Positions 1-7,843 of a stretch of DNA of 49,407 bases are shown here, in pieces. The stretch comes from a virus. The stretch's first letter is position 1. Each line of letters begins with the position of its first letter. A model generated the notes under the pieces. That model was given only the letters and a program-made list of their open reading frames with translations. It did not search any database and was not told the origin of the DNA. The DNA is taken from positions 1-49,407 of the IMG/VR virus record IMGVR_UViG_3300031578_000060; one strand, 5' to 3'. The position numbers were made by a program, and so were the translations under genes.

Positions 1-1496
1 GTATCGGACAGACTGTCCGACATCGCAGAAAGCAGCCCCCGTCGATAGCTATTGTACGCTCCGGAAATCTCATCCAGCAGCGGGTTGCGGACCTCTGCGC
101 GCGGAGCGTCCCCCATCGGGGGCTCGGCCGAGATCATGATGATGATCCTCTTTCGCAACACGGGCCCAAACATACACCGTGTGGAGACGAATGGGCGAAG
201 TAGCTGCTGGAACGCGTCAACAGGCACACCCAGAGAGGGGCAAGCACCCATCTCAGTGTTGGGAGCGAAGACCTCTCCCCGTGTGTCGTATCGATCTGCG
301 AGCCGCGGTTCCCCCGACCGCACCAAGATGATGCGCTGGAACTCATGGGGCTTGAGCACGATGCCCATGCGCGCCACGGTCCCCAGGATGTCTCCCAGGT
401 CCGCCGAGACCGTGCTGCGGGGCTGTGCCATCTGATTGAGGACACCCGCTGGGAGGTCCGGCTCTGCACGCTCCAGGAGAGGGACAGCCCTCCCAGCAGC
501 GAGGTCCGGGGGAAGCTCCTTGATGATGTCCGCGATCTTCTCGTCCGCGGTCTTCTGCGCTGCGGTCTTCGGGGGCTCCTGCAGCATGGAGAGCAGCTCT
601 TCCTCGGGGGAGAGTGCACTCGCCGTCTTCTGAAGCGAGGCCTCCGTGTAGCCCAGCTCCTCCGCTCGGTCTGCAGAGGGCTCTGCCAGAGAGTCCGGCC
701 GCACGAAGATGAACATCTTCTTGCCCGAGGAGAGCAGGGCCATGACCTTGGCAGTCTTGTCCGCGCCGATGAGCACGTACGAGATGTCGAAGAACCGGGG
801 GTGCGGGTTCCAGACGAAGATGATGCGCCCGTCGGGCAGGATCATGTTCGGCCGGAACCGCGGGTCCAGCCGGTTCATGTGCTCGCAGTAGTCCTTCCGC
901 GTCTTGGCGCGGTGCCCACAGATGGAGCACACGTCGTACTTGACGCGGCAGCCCATCGATACGGGCAGGAACTCACCGGCACGCAGCTTCTCGATGATCT
1001 CCCAGCCACCGCCCGCCTGGCACAGCCCGTGGTCCAGCTCCTGCACCAGCTCGACTCGCTTCATCCGGTCGTGCCAGACGGCGAGGACCACGTTCCCGTA
1101 CACCGGGTGGTTGTAGGGGGCGTAGGGCTTGTTCTTGTGGTGCCGGAAGGCGTTGGCACCGTAGAAGGTCGTGTACCCGTAGGGCGCTGTTGCAGCCAGG
1201 GCGCGACGAGCTTCCACATCCCAGGGCGGGATGTTCCTCCACCCCGGGGGCTCGTGCTTCAGTGCATCGATGCTGAACCCGTCAGCGTTGATGTTGGGGC
1301 CCCAGATCTCCGTAGCCCCCAGTGCGTTGACCAGTGCGTAGGTCTTGTCCTCGCGGGGCTTGAGGCGGGCGATGAACTGCTGCACCTCATCGTGCAGGGG
1401 CGAGGCCGTCTTGATGAGGTCGGGCTCCCCGGGCGTGATGAGCCTGGAGTGGACGCCGCTCTCGTCCTCCCCGTTGTAGTGAAGCAGCTTGATCAT
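1..1496 (-). CDS. Putative prohead (capsid maturation) protease with zinc-finger insert; 3' end beyond window
   Basis: The frame starts at ATG 1496 and stays open to base 1, so at least 498 residues are encoded and the C-terminus is missing. Residues 125-250 resemble the HK97/U35-type prohead protease core: a YNHP motif (His130), a YGNVVLAVW strand, ELD, then GEFLPVSMGCRV (Ser180) and FFDISYVLIGADKTAKV, which match the usual H...SxGF...EISLV pattern. His130 and Ser180 are the inferred catalytic pair. Between them and the last strand sits a CSIC...CEH cluster (Cys190, Cys193, Cys204, His206), a likely zinc insert. The region after residue 260 is Lys/Glu/Ala-rich with four KTA motifs and could be a scaffold-like or self-cleaved tail. 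It is the last visible gene of a minus-strand operon that starts at 3297. The protease call is from motif reading and not certain. Confidence 0.62.
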   Translation of the reverse strand, partial: MIKLLHYNGEDESGVHSRLITPGEPDLIKTASPLHDEVQQFIARLKPREDKTYALVNALGATEIWGPNINADGFSIDALKHEPPGWRNIPPWDVEARRALAATAPYGYTTFYGANAFRHHKNKPYAPYNHPVYGNVVLAVWHDRMKRVELVQELDHGLCQAGGGWEIIEKLRAGEFLPVSMGCRVKYDVCSICGHRAKTRKDYCEHMNRLDPRFRPNMILPDGRIIFVWNPHPRFFDISYVLIGADKTAKVMALLSSGKKMFIFVRPDSLAEPSADRAEELGYTEASLQKTASALSPEEELLSMLQEPPKTAAQKTADEKIADIIKELPPDLAAGRAVPLLERAEPDLPAGVLNQMAQPRSTVSADLGDILGTVARMGIVLKPHEFQRIILVRSGEPRLADRYDTRGEVFAPNTEMGACPSLGVPVDAFQQLLRPFVSTRCMFGPVLRKRIIIMISAEPPMGDAPRAEVRNPLLDEISGAYNSYRRGLLSAMSDSLSD

Positions 1497-1505
1497 GACG
1501 TTGCG

Positions 1506-2081
1506 CTAGCCTGCGAGCACGTCCCCCACGCCACGGGTGAACGACTGTCCTGCGGCCGAGCTGTGACCCGCACCCACCGGGCGATTCAGATCGGATCGTG
1601 CCTTGATCAGCTTGCCGACCTGATCCGACTGGACACGCGGCGTGGGTGATTCCGACGGTGCAGCATGGAGTGCCTGCCGGACGAAGGTGGAAGCAACCAG
1701 CGGATCAGCAGCCATCTCGGGCGCAAACCGGTGCAGGGTGTCGAAAGCCATGTGCAGATGTCCGGGGTCCTCTTCCGTGAGGTCGGGTGCCGCCTTCATC
1801 ATGCGGTTGAAGCGGGTGCCCTTCATGACAGACTGCACCAGGTGGTCCAGCGTCTCAGCACCATGCTGTGCCCCCATTGCGGCCACGGTGCCACCACCCG
1901 CCAGCGCAGCACCCAGCCCCGCCGCATGAAGGCCGCCCTTCAGCCCGGGTGGAATGGGATGGCCGAAGATCTGATTGATGGCCGACAGCTTCTCCAGCGC
2001 GCTGTCAGCAATGCGCTGGGCGGCCTCCTTCTCGAGCTTGCCCTCCGCGATCATCTGCTGGATGTAGGCGTCGGCACTCAT
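1506..2081 (-). CDS. Unknown virion-block protein, 191 aa
   Basis: ATG at 2081 overlaps the stop of the upstream gene as ATGA, so translation is probably coupled. The N-terminal 35 residues are charged and helical (Glu/Lys/Ala-rich). Residues 45-75 are Gly/Ala-rich and hydrophobic and could be a membrane-interacting or packing helix. The C-terminal third is Ser/Pro-rich. No known domain was recognised. Its position next to the protease gene, in the same operon, suggests a minor head or internal virion protein. This is inference from context only. Confidence 0.8.
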   Translation of the reverse strand: MSADAYIQQMIAEGKLEKEAAQRIADSALEKLSAINQIFGHPIPPGLKGGLHAAGLGAALAGGGTVAAMGAQHGAETLDHLVQSVMKGTRFNRMMKAAPDLTEEDPGHLHMAFDTLHRFAPEMAADPLVASTFVRQALHAAPSESPTPRVQSDQVGKLIKARSDLNRPVGAGHSSAAGQSFTRGVGDVLAG

Positions 2082-2398
2082 CGGTAGAGCCCTCCACGGA
2101 TGCTCTGCTGTGGCGGGAACAGCTGGTTGGCCTGCTGCAGCTCCTGTCCGAAGCGGCGCGCCCCCTTGTCAGCCACCGCCGTGGCACCGGCTCCTGCCGC
2201 CAGGGTGCTTCCCGCCAGCAGCGGATTCTCCGCAGTCAGCCGAAGCGCCCCCTTGGCTCCGGTCCAGCCGCCCTTGCCCAGGAGCTTGAAGGGTGCCGCG
2301 ATCACCTTGTCGCTCATCGACCAGAAGCCTGCGGTTTTCTGCTGCCCGGCCAGCGCACGGTTCAGCGAGGACAGTACGGTCAGGTCCCGGAGGTTCAT
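2078..2398 (-). CDS. Unknown small protein, 106 aa, with Gly/Ala hydrophobic segment
   Basis: ATG at 2398 overlaps the preceding stop by four bases (ATGA), and its own stop overlaps the next start in the same way. Residues 20-24 carry a QKTAG motif of the kind that recurs in this operon. Residues 60-80 form a hydrophobic, Gly/Ala-rich stretch that could span or touch a membrane. The tail is Gln-rich. No homologous family was recognised. It is tightly packed between two other unknown genes of the protease operon, so it is probably virion-associated. Confidence 0.78.
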   Translation of the reverse strand: MNLRDLTVLSSLNRALAGQQKTAGFWSMSDKVIAAPFKLLGKGGWTGAKGALRLTAENPLLAGSTLAAGAGATAVADKGARRFGQELQQANQLFPPQQSIRGGLYR

Positions 2399-3297
2399 CC
2401 CGCGGCTCCCGTCACGAGAGAGGTCAGCGCGGCCACATTCTCGGTGAGGACGTCCACCATGTTGCCGAGGAGCTCCCGGCGGTCCGAAACCTCCGCGAGG
2501 TAGTGCGCGGACTTGGCCAGCTCGCTGCCGACGTCCACGACGCGCGTCTGCACCGCAGACAGCTTCTCCAGATCGAGGTCCACCTCGCGTCCGGTCTCCT
2601 GCACGAAGCGCGCGACCGCCGCCCCCAAGGGCACGGCCACATGGGAGAGCTTCTCGATCCCGACGACGTCGTTGATGACGAAGCCGACCTCTTCGATGGA
2701 GCTCTCATCGAGCATGGCTTGCTTGACGGCATCCTCGAAGCGCTCGACCGCCTGGTCGTACATCACCTCGAGTCCACTGGCCTCCGCGGTGACGTGCTCG
2801 AGGGCGCCACGGGTTGTCTGCCACTCCCGTATGGACGCGGCCTTGTCCTGGCCCTCGGCAGCCTCACCCGGCTCCTTCGCACCGAACAGGTCCGCCAGCA
2901 TCGCGTCGCTCTCGGTCGCGCGCAGAGCGTCACGGTAGTCCGGTACTGGCGCCCCGTAGGCTGCGGAAGCCTTCACCAGCAGGTCTCCCCCCGCACGATG
3001 GACCACGGCGAGGATCACCTCGGGGTCCGCGTACTCGAACACGGGGTTCCGAACCACGCCCGCCTCCTTGTCGAAGAGGTGCGCGTAGGTGTGCTGGTTG
3101 GCGAACTCAGCCACCCGGCGGACGTGCTCGTCCGTCCACTCCGGGTGCTGCGCTGCCTGCTTGGTCACGGCATCGTTGAGGCTGGCCGTCTTGAGCAGGA
3201 ACTGCTGACTGGCCTCCCTGCCGCACAGCTCCAGGGACTCGGGTCGGACCTCGGCACCACGTGAAGTGGAGAGGAGGGCCTCGAAGGTGTCTGGCAT
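2395..3297 (-). CDS. Unknown virion-block protein, 300 aa; first gene of protease operon
   Basis: The frame extends up to a GTG at 3321, but ATG 3297 has a good Shine-Dalgarno (GAGGGA, six bases before it) and is preferred. The protein is mainly helical and acidic, with heptad-like stretches in residues 180-280 that suggest a coiled coil. Residues 40-45 contain LLKTAS, the K-T-A motif also present in neighbouring proteins. No catalytic motif was seen. It is the promoter-proximal gene of the block that includes the maturation protease, so a scaffold or head-associated role is plausible but unproven. Confidence 0.82.
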   Translation of the reverse strand: MPDTFEALLSTSRGAEVRPESLELCGREASQQFLLKTASLNDAVTKQAAQHPEWTDEHVRRVAEFANQHTYAHLFDKEAGVVRNPVFEYADPEVILAVVHRAGGDLLVKASAAYGAPVPDYRDALRATESDAMLADLFGAKEPGEAAEGQDKAASIREWQTTRGALEHVTAEASGLEVMYDQAVERFEDAVKQAMLDESSIEEVGFVINDVVGIEKLSHVAVPLGAAVARFVQETGREVDLDLEKLSAVQTRVVDVGSELAKSAHYLAEVSDRRELLGNMVDVLTENVAALTSLVTGAAG

Positions 3298-3326
3298 GTG
3301 CTTTCCCTCGTGGTTGCCCACTCCTC

Positions 3327-3356
3327 GTTATAGGAGCCCGCTCGGATTAGTGTCAA
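3327..3356 (-). promoter_or_regulatory. Sigma70-like promoter for the minus-strand protease operon
   Basis: On the minus strand the -35 box TTGACA (3356-3351) and the -10 box TATAAC (3332-3327) are separated by 18 bases. The -10 ends 29 bases before the start codon at 3297. This is the best host-type promoter match in the window. Confidence 0.75.
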
Positions 3357-3402
3357 CGGCAAAGCCCGCCGGAACACGGTACAAGAGGTCTGGAGGTGAG
3401 CC

Positions 3403-4098
3403 ATGAGTGAGGCTGTGAGTCGCAAGGGGGCCGCTGCAATGCTGGGGGTCTCCGTGCGTACCATCGACAACTATCTGAAGTGCGGAATGCTGACCAAGTA
3501 CAAGGAGGGCCGAGGGCGGGTGGTCATCCTGTCCAGTGCAGTGGAGGAGCTGAAGCGAGATCGAGATGAGACCGTAGGTCCCCTGCTCAACCGGCGCGTC
3601 ATTGCAGACCTGCGCCGGCGGGTAGCCAAGCTGGAAGCGGAGGTGCGGCTGCTCCTCGGGATGCACGAGGCATCCCCGGAACCGTACCGTCTGACGCCGG
3701 AGGACTACATCAGCCTCTACGCCATGGCGACCAGCGCCCTGGAGACCCCCTCCCTGGAGGCGGCCAAGTCCTGGATGGGGATCTTCCCGAGGATCGACGA
3801 GGAGGTCCTGCGCGGTATCCAGGAGGCCACTGGGCACACGCTGCACGGCGCCACCTTCCTCAAGCTGTGCCTGGCCCTGCAGGGGTGGCTCCGAGACCAG
3901 GAGGAGTACGCCTCCAACCTGGAGATGCAGCAGGTCCACATGCGTCTCGAGTTCGCCCGGCAGCATCTACGCTCTGCGCTGGTGGTCTTCATCGAGACCT
4001 ACGCTGGTGCCTCTGTTCGAGACCTGGTGCAGCGCCTCGGGGGCCCCGACGCAGACACCAAGAGCGACATCCTGTTCAGACTCCGCAAAAGCCCGTGA
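3403..4098 (+). CDS. Helix-turn-helix DNA-binding protein (excisionase/MerR-like) with coiled-coil
   Basis: ATG 3403 is preceded by GGAGGTG. Residues 5-26 form a short helix-turn-helix (RKGAAAMLGVSVRTIDNYLK) followed by a basic wing around residues 33-42, the arrangement of the HTH_17/excisionase and MerR-type winged fold. Residues 60-90 look like a coiled coil that could mediate dimerisation. The remaining 140 residues are helical with no recognised ligand-binding domain. It is divergent from the protease operon and lies next to that operon's promoter, so it could regulate it. The gene may use a variant promoter, GCAA (3359-3362) and TACAAG (3380-3385) 17 bases apart. The specific target is inference. 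Confidence 0.8.
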   Translation: MSEAVSRKGAAAMLGVSVRTIDNYLKCGMLTKYKEGRGRVVILSSAVEELKRDRDETVGPLLNRRVIADLRRRVAKLEAEVRLLLGMHEASPEPYRLTPEDYISLYAMATSALETPSLEAAKSWMGIFPRIDEEVLRGIQEATGHTLHGATFLKLCLALQGWLRDQEEYASNLEMQQVHMRLEFARQHLRSALVVFIETYAGASVRDLVQRLGGPDADTKSDILFRLRKSP

Positions 4099-4113
4099 TG
4101 CCCCTGTCATAAG
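4085..4113 (+). promoter_or_regulatory. Phage promoter candidate, GCAA-N19-CATAAG (copy 1)
   Basis: GCAA at 4085-4088 and CATAAG at 4108-4113 are separated by 19 bases; the second box reads CTGTCATAAGG. It overlaps the end of the helix-turn-helix gene and lies 110 bases before the next start at 4223. It is one of five copies with identical spacing. Confidence 0.6.
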
Positions 4114-4135
4114 GTGGCTGAGTGAGAGATGAAAA

Positions 4136-4151
4136 TGCCTCTTTCGAGGCA
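4136..4151 (+). other. Leader hairpin with 6-bp stem
   Basis: TGCCTC (4136-4141) pairs perfectly with GAGGCA (4146-4151) around a TTTC loop. It lies between promoter copies 1 and 2 in the 124-base leader of the gene at 4223. Its role (transcript stability or attenuation) is unknown. Confidence 0.4.
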
Positions 4152-4158
4152 AATTCCT

Positions 4159-4187
4159 GCAAGAATCACGGGTACTTGCGGGATAAG
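4159..4187 (+). promoter_or_regulatory. Phage promoter candidate, GCAA-N19-GATAAG (copy 2)
   Basis: GCAA (4159-4162) is 19 bases from GATAAG (4182-4187). It lies 36 bases before ATG 4223 and in tandem with copy 1. The bases around GCAAG and CTTGCGG can also form a hairpin, but the exact match to the other copies favours a promoter. Confidence 0.6.
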
Positions 4188-4222
4188 AATGATGAACGGA
4201 CACACCAACAGGAGGCATCATC

Positions 4223-4654
4223 ATGGCCAAGAACGACACCGCCACGGCGGCAACCCCGACCCAGACCCAGAACCTCGACCCCGACATCATCATCGGGCGC
4301 ATCGACGGGCTCGAGAAGGCGGTGACCAGCGCCGCCGACGCGATGACCAAGGAGGCCCGCAAGCTCCACAACTTCGACGCGCGCCTGCAGACCGTCGAGG
4401 AGCACGCCCGCATCACGCCGGAGGCGCCCGAGGGCTTCCTGGCCAAGACGGCGTACTACGCCGGCAGCACCGTCACCACGCAGATCCGCCTGCACGACGT
4501 GCTGGCCGCCGGTGGCGCCATCGCGGCGTGGCGTGGGGCCGCGCACCTGCTCGAGACGCGCGTCGCGCTGCCGGTGGGCCTGTGGGCCGACCTCATCGCC
4601 GGCGTCGTCGGGGTGAGCATCGTGCGGGGGGTGGTCTACTTCGTGCGGAAGTAG
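4223..4654 (+). CDS. Small membrane protein, 143 aa, unknown function
   Basis: ATG 4223 follows a strong AGGAGG. The first 25 residues are Thr/Ala/Gln-rich and probably disordered. Residues 30-75 are a charged amphipathic helix. Two hydrophobic segments follow, roughly residues 92-110 and 118-140, ending in a basic YFVRK. The topology (soluble N-terminus, two C-terminal membrane spans, basic tail) would suit a small inner-membrane protein such as a holin-like or host-takeover protein, but nothing specific is recognised. Two tandem promoter candidates precede it, which suggests strong expression. It is a single-gene island between minus-strand blocks. Confidence 0.82.
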   Translation: MAKNDTATAATPTQTQNLDPDIIIGRIDGLEKAVTSAADAMTKEARKLHNFDARLQTVEEHARITPEAPEGFLAKTAYYAGSTVTTQIRLHDVLAAGGAIAAWRGAAHLLETRVALPVGLWADLIAGVVGVSIVRGVVYFVRK

Positions 4655-4661
4655 GCCAGGG

Positions 4662-4700
4662 CGAACAGGGCTGGTAGCGCAAGCTGCCGGCCCTTGTTCG
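4662..4700. terminator. Bidirectional stem-loop between convergent genes
   Basis: CGAACAGGGCTGGTAGC pairs with GCTGCCGGCCCTTGTTCG with one bulged base and wobble pairs, around a short GCAA loop. It lies between the plus-strand stop at 4654 and the terminase stop at 4705, so it could terminate from both sides. Confidence 0.6.
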
Positions 4701-4704
4701 TTAG

Positions 4705-6489
4705 CTACGGATTCTGCGCGTCCTGCTGGGGCACGAAGATGTCCGGCCGGGGGATGTGTCGCGTCGAGGCCAAGAAGCACAGCAGGGCCGAGTGGTACGA
4801 GTCGTCCGTGGTCTCCGCCGCGATCTTGTAGTCGTCCTGCCGGGTGCTCTCGTTGTACTCCGCGAAGATGTTGGTGAAGTCCGTGGCGTAGGGCTCCTTG
4901 AACTCACGCCACGATGGGAACCGGATCATTTGGCGCCGCTGCTCCTTCATCGCGTTGAAGAAGGCTGACATCACCGCGGTGCGATTCACCAGGTAGCGGT
5001 GCATCCCCGGCTCCCAGCGCCAGAGCTCACGCGGCTGGCTATACTGCCACTTCGTGATCCGCACCGGTCCGAAGGTCTTGATCAGCTCCGCATTGGGGTG
5101 CAGGCCACCACCGAAGTCGGTGGCCACATGTTCCACGTTCCAGGTCCGGATCAGTCTCTTGATCAGGTCGAGCTGGATGTCCGGCTCCGACTCCCGACCC
5201 TCGAAGCGGTGGATGTAGAAGATGCTGAACCGGGCATCTCCAGGGAAGTAGGCTCCGAGGGACACCACGGTGAAGCTGGAGCTGCTACCGCCCTGCCAGT
5301 CGATCCCCATGTAGATGCGGCCCGAGCCACCGAAGGACTTCCTCATGGCGGACAGACTGTCCGGGTGCATGGACAGCCGGTCATCGCACAGCTCGCGCAG
5401 CTGCGTTCGAGTGATGGGTCGCGTCCCAGAGTCGTAGCTCATCCCCAGCACTTCATTGAAGAAGCGCACGCGGGGGTAGAACTTCTGCTTCTGGAGGATG
5501 TCGTTCCAGCCGATCCAGGGCACCATCAGCTGTGGGATGCGGAAGCCCTCGAAGGGCTCGGGGAGGTCCGGCGCAGGATTCAGTGCGGCCCACTGCGCCA
5601 TCGGGTGCTGAGGATCGATCCGCTTGCCACACTTGTCACAGATGAGCCCGTGAGCCCCGATGTTGCCCTCCCCGAGGATGTTCCAGTGCCACGTGCCTGG
5701 GCTCTTCGGAAGGCCGTGGTGCTCGCAGGGGACGACCCACTCGTTCTGCGTGGAGTAGTAGACCCAGTAGTGCTCGATGGGGTTGTCCATCGACTTGGGT
5801 GTGCCCGAGTACACGAAGAAGCGCCACGGGGAGTGGGAGGCTGTCTCCTCGATGACAGGGATGTTGTTCAGCAGGATGTCCTGCAGCTCATCGATGCACA
5901 CCAGGTCGGAGCTGACCCCGCGGGTACGGTCTGCGTTGTGGTAGGCGTAGCGCAGTCGGATCTGACTGTGGTTGATGAACTGCTTGAGGTGGACGTTGTC
6001 CGACATCTTCGTCGTGGTCCACGAGGACAGGATCGGGGACAGGCTGATGGGGTCGGCCAGCCTGTCCCTGCTGAACTGGTTGGTCTGGGTGTGCGTGGGG
6101 GAGACATAGAGGCTCTTGAATCCGGTGCTCAGGCAGGAGAGCGACAGTGTCCTGTTGCCAAGCAGCGTCGACTTCTCGACCTGACGTCCGCACTTGAGGA
6201 GAACTCTGTTGTATCCCGTGTCATAAGGCCTACGGAGATACCTGCGATCAGGATCGAAGACGAACGGGATGATCTGGTTGCGCTTCTGGTCCACGACCTT
6301 GATGGCGTACTCTGTGAAGTGCGACGGGCGCGCCCGAACCAGGTTCTCCTCGAGGGTACGCTGGACCGAATTGACGTCATCTTCATCCACGTCATCTTCG
6401 ACATCCTCGATGTCCCACTCCGGGTCCAGGTCTGGGTTGTAGTCACTTCTCCAGGACTCGAGAGGGGTCGTCTGAACGCTACTGAGCAC
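4705..6489 (-). CDS. terL: Terminase large subunit (packaging ATPase and nuclease)
   Basis: This is the motor that pumps DNA into the prohead and cuts the concatemer. The GTG start at 6489 has GGAGGT five bases upstream. ATPase motifs in order: Walker A GRQVEKST (101-108), Walker B LVCIDE (196-201) and the coupling motif SGT (228-230). A Cys/His cluster at 255-287 (CEHHG and CDKC) looks like a zinc ribbon inserted between ATPase and nuclease. The RNase H-like nuclease has Asp397 (YMGIDW), Asp458 (VATDFGGG) and Asp562/563 (TDDSYH), the expected acidic triad. The length of 594 residues is normal. It stands alone on the minus strand, bounded by convergent and divergent plus-strand genes. No separate small terminase lies next to it. 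Confidence 0.95.
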   Translation of the reverse strand: MLSSVQTTPLESWRSDYNPDLDPEWDIEDVEDDVDEDDVNSVQRTLEENLVRARPSHFTEYAIKVVDQKRNQIIPFVFDPDRRYLRRPYDTGYNRVLLKCGRQVEKSTLLGNRTLSLSCLSTGFKSLYVSPTHTQTNQFSRDRLADPISLSPILSSWTTTKMSDNVHLKQFINHSQIRLRYAYHNADRTRGVSSDLVCIDELQDILLNNIPVIEETASHSPWRFFVYSGTPKSMDNPIEHYWVYYSTQNEWVVPCEHHGLPKSPGTWHWNILGEGNIGAHGLICDKCGKRIDPQHPMAQWAALNPAPDLPEPFEGFRIPQLMVPWIGWNDILQKQKFYPRVRFFNEVLGMSYDSGTRPITRTQLRELCDDRLSMHPDSLSAMRKSFGGSGRIYMGIDWQGGSSSSFTVVSLGAYFPGDARFSIFYIHRFEGRESEPDIQLDLIKRLIRTWNVEHVATDFGGGLHPNAELIKTFGPVRITKWQYSQPRELWRWEPGMHRYLVNRTAVMSAFFNAMKEQRRQMIRFPSWREFKEPYATDFTNIFAEYNESTRQDDYKIAAETTDDSYHSALLCFLASTRHIPRPDIFVPQQDAQNP

Positions 6490-6517
6490 AAGGACCTCCG
6501 CCGGATAGCCTGGCCGC

Positions 6518-6537
6518 GGTCAACTAATCTGTTTACG
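6518..6537. promoter_or_regulatory. Degenerate operator-like repeat in the terL/parB-like divergent region
   Basis: The 20 bases match 16 of 20 positions of the perfect palindrome at 27831-27850 (shared core GGTCAAC and ATCTGTT). It overlaps the proposed -35 of the plus-strand promoter, so a protein bound here could control that promoter. Confidence 0.4.
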
Positions 6538-6561
6538 AGCACCGCCCGTAGTCCCTAACAT
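6532..6561 (+). promoter_or_regulatory. Possible sigma70-like promoter for the ParB-like gene
   Basis: TTTACG (6532-6537) and TAACAT (6556-6561) lie 18 bases apart, 19 bases before ATG 6580. The fit to consensus is moderate. Confidence 0.45.
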
Positions 6562-6579
6562 ACGGTGCGAGGAGGGCCC

Positions 6580-7446
6580 ATGGGAACAAGGAAGCTAGAG
6601 GACATCATCATCGATCCCGACGTCGTTCCGAACCCCCGGACGGATTTCGGAGACATCGAGGCACTGTGGATGCGCATCGAGGCCGTGGGCCGCTTGGTGC
6701 AGCCGCTGGGCTTGTGGATCAACCCCGAGGACGGGGAGGCCTACCTCTGGGAGGGCATCCGGCGCTTCAGCGCACTCGAGCATGGACAGCTCACCCGGAC
6801 GACGCAGTTCAACGAGATGTTCGGAGACGGCATTCCGGTCGAGTACTTCGAGGGGGACCACGACAGCGTTGTCGATGCTGCCATCGTGGCCAACGTAGAC
6901 CGCAAGGAGTACACCCAGGTGGAGCTGGCGCACGCCTGTGCCATCCTGCGGAGCAAGAACATGAGCACCACGGCCATCGCCAGCAAGATCGGCAAGTCCA
7001 CCCGGCATGTCCGCCGGTGGTTGCAGTTCAGCGACCAGGCCTCAGATCAGGTGGTGGAGGCCGTGGCCGACGGGGCTGTCACCATCGACGCTGCCTACGA
7101 CGTGCTCACGCTGCCGAAGGAGCAGCAGATGCCTGCGCTGAAGCCGGTCGCCACCGAGTCCGCCAAGCCCACGCGTGAGCGCAATGTCACCAGTGCTCGC
7201 CGGCGCAACTCGGAACGGTCCGTGCGCCGCACGGTTCGGGAGATCAAGCAGGAGATCGAGCTGGTCACGTCCAAGATGGACAACTTCCTGCTGGAGACCA
7301 GGACCAAGCCCAAGGAGGTGACCGACATCCTTCGTGATGGGGGCAACGCCCAGATCGTCGTGACCATCCAGAGCGAGCTCGCGGGATACCGCGGGGCGCT
7401 CGCCGCGCTGAACTGGGCTCTCGGTGAAGCTGAAGACTCCTACTGA
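6580..7446 (+). CDS. ParB-like DNA-binding protein
   Basis: ATG 6580 is chosen over GTG 6565 because GAGGAGGG lies just before it. Residues 5-95 fit the ParB/Srx N-terminal fold: the conserved EGIRRFSAL (58-66, equivalent to ParB GxRRxxA), then VANVDRKEYTQVELA (103-117), the ENLQR-type helix. Residues 127-147 form a helix-turn-helix (TAIASKIGKSTRHVRRWL). The basic region 175-210 and the coiled C-terminus could bind DNA and dimerise. In phages such proteins serve as regulators or in plasmid-like partition; no ParA is seen here, which favours a regulatory or DNA-organising role. It heads a plus-strand cluster with RNase HII. Confidence 0.82.
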   Translation: MGTRKLEDIIIDPDVVPNPRTDFGDIEALWMRIEAVGRLVQPLGLWINPEDGEAYLWEGIRRFSALEHGQLTRTTQFNEMFGDGIPVEYFEGDHDSVVDAAIVANVDRKEYTQVELAHACAILRSKNMSTTAIASKIGKSTRHVRRWLQFSDQASDQVVEAVADGAVTIDAAYDVLTLPKEQQMPALKPVATESAKPTRERNVTSARRRNSERSVRRTVREIKQEIELVTSKMDNFLLETRTKPKEVTDILRDGGNAQIVVTIQSELAGYRGALAALNWALGEAEDSY

Positions 7447-7843
7447 CGGGTGGGTGGAGGCGCTCCCTCCTACCCCACTCCTGTCCCAGCGGCTGCGCTG
7501 GGTGGACTCCATGTGCCGGTCCATCCAGCGCAGCTGTGGGAAGGTGTCGGGCTACCACATCTACTTCGATGCCAACGATGCCCTTCTGATGCGCATTGGG
7601 ATCACCTTCAACGTGTCCCTCGAGAAGGGGTCGGCACGGCACCTGCAGCACATCATCCAGGGGTGGTCTTCCATCAACGATGCACACGCACGGCGCGTGA
7701 CACTGGGATCTCACGGCTGTGTGGCGGAGATCTTCATCAAGTACAAAGGAGGTGGAGAGTGCGACGTCACACCCTGGGACCGACGGCCGGTTCCGAGGAC
7801 ACGCCACGGGCTGGGCATCAAGCGGAAGCGGCGGAGCCGGTGA
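7424..7843 (+). CDS. Unknown basic protein, 139 aa
   Basis: The frame opens at GTG 7424, overlapping the ParB-like gene by 23 bases. A later ATG at 7511 would give 110 residues, and the choice is uncertain. The stop overlaps the RNase HII start as GTGA, so the two are translationally coupled. Residues 45-70 alternate hydrophobic and polar residues like beta strands, and the last 20 residues are very basic (RHGLGIKRKRRSR), which suggests nucleic-acid binding. No family was recognised. Confidence 0.72.
   Translation: MKLKTPTDGWVEALPPTPLLSQRLRWVDSMCRSIQRSCGKVSGYHIYFDANDALLMRIGITFNVSLEKGSARHLQHIIQGWSSINDAHARRVTLGSHGCVAEIFIKYKGGGECDVTPWDRRPVPRTRHGLGIKRKRRSR

Noticed and set aside
345-1649. 434-codon plus-strand frame at the left edge
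   Set aside because: The minus strand there encodes the protease-like protein with clear motifs. The plus-strand translation has low complexity and no ribosome site.
4156-4181. Hairpin CTGCAAG/CTTGCGGG as a riboswitch or terminator
   Set aside because: It coincides exactly with the GCAA...GATAAG promoter element present in four other places, so the pairing may be incidental.
5-5363. CGGACAG-A-CTGTCCG palindrome at 5-19 and 5349-5363, similar to 27813-27827, as an operator family
   Set aside because: Both left-hand copies lie in coding sequence and encode the same tetrapeptide Asp-Ser-Leu-Ser with codons that create the palindrome. Only the 27812 copy is intergenic.
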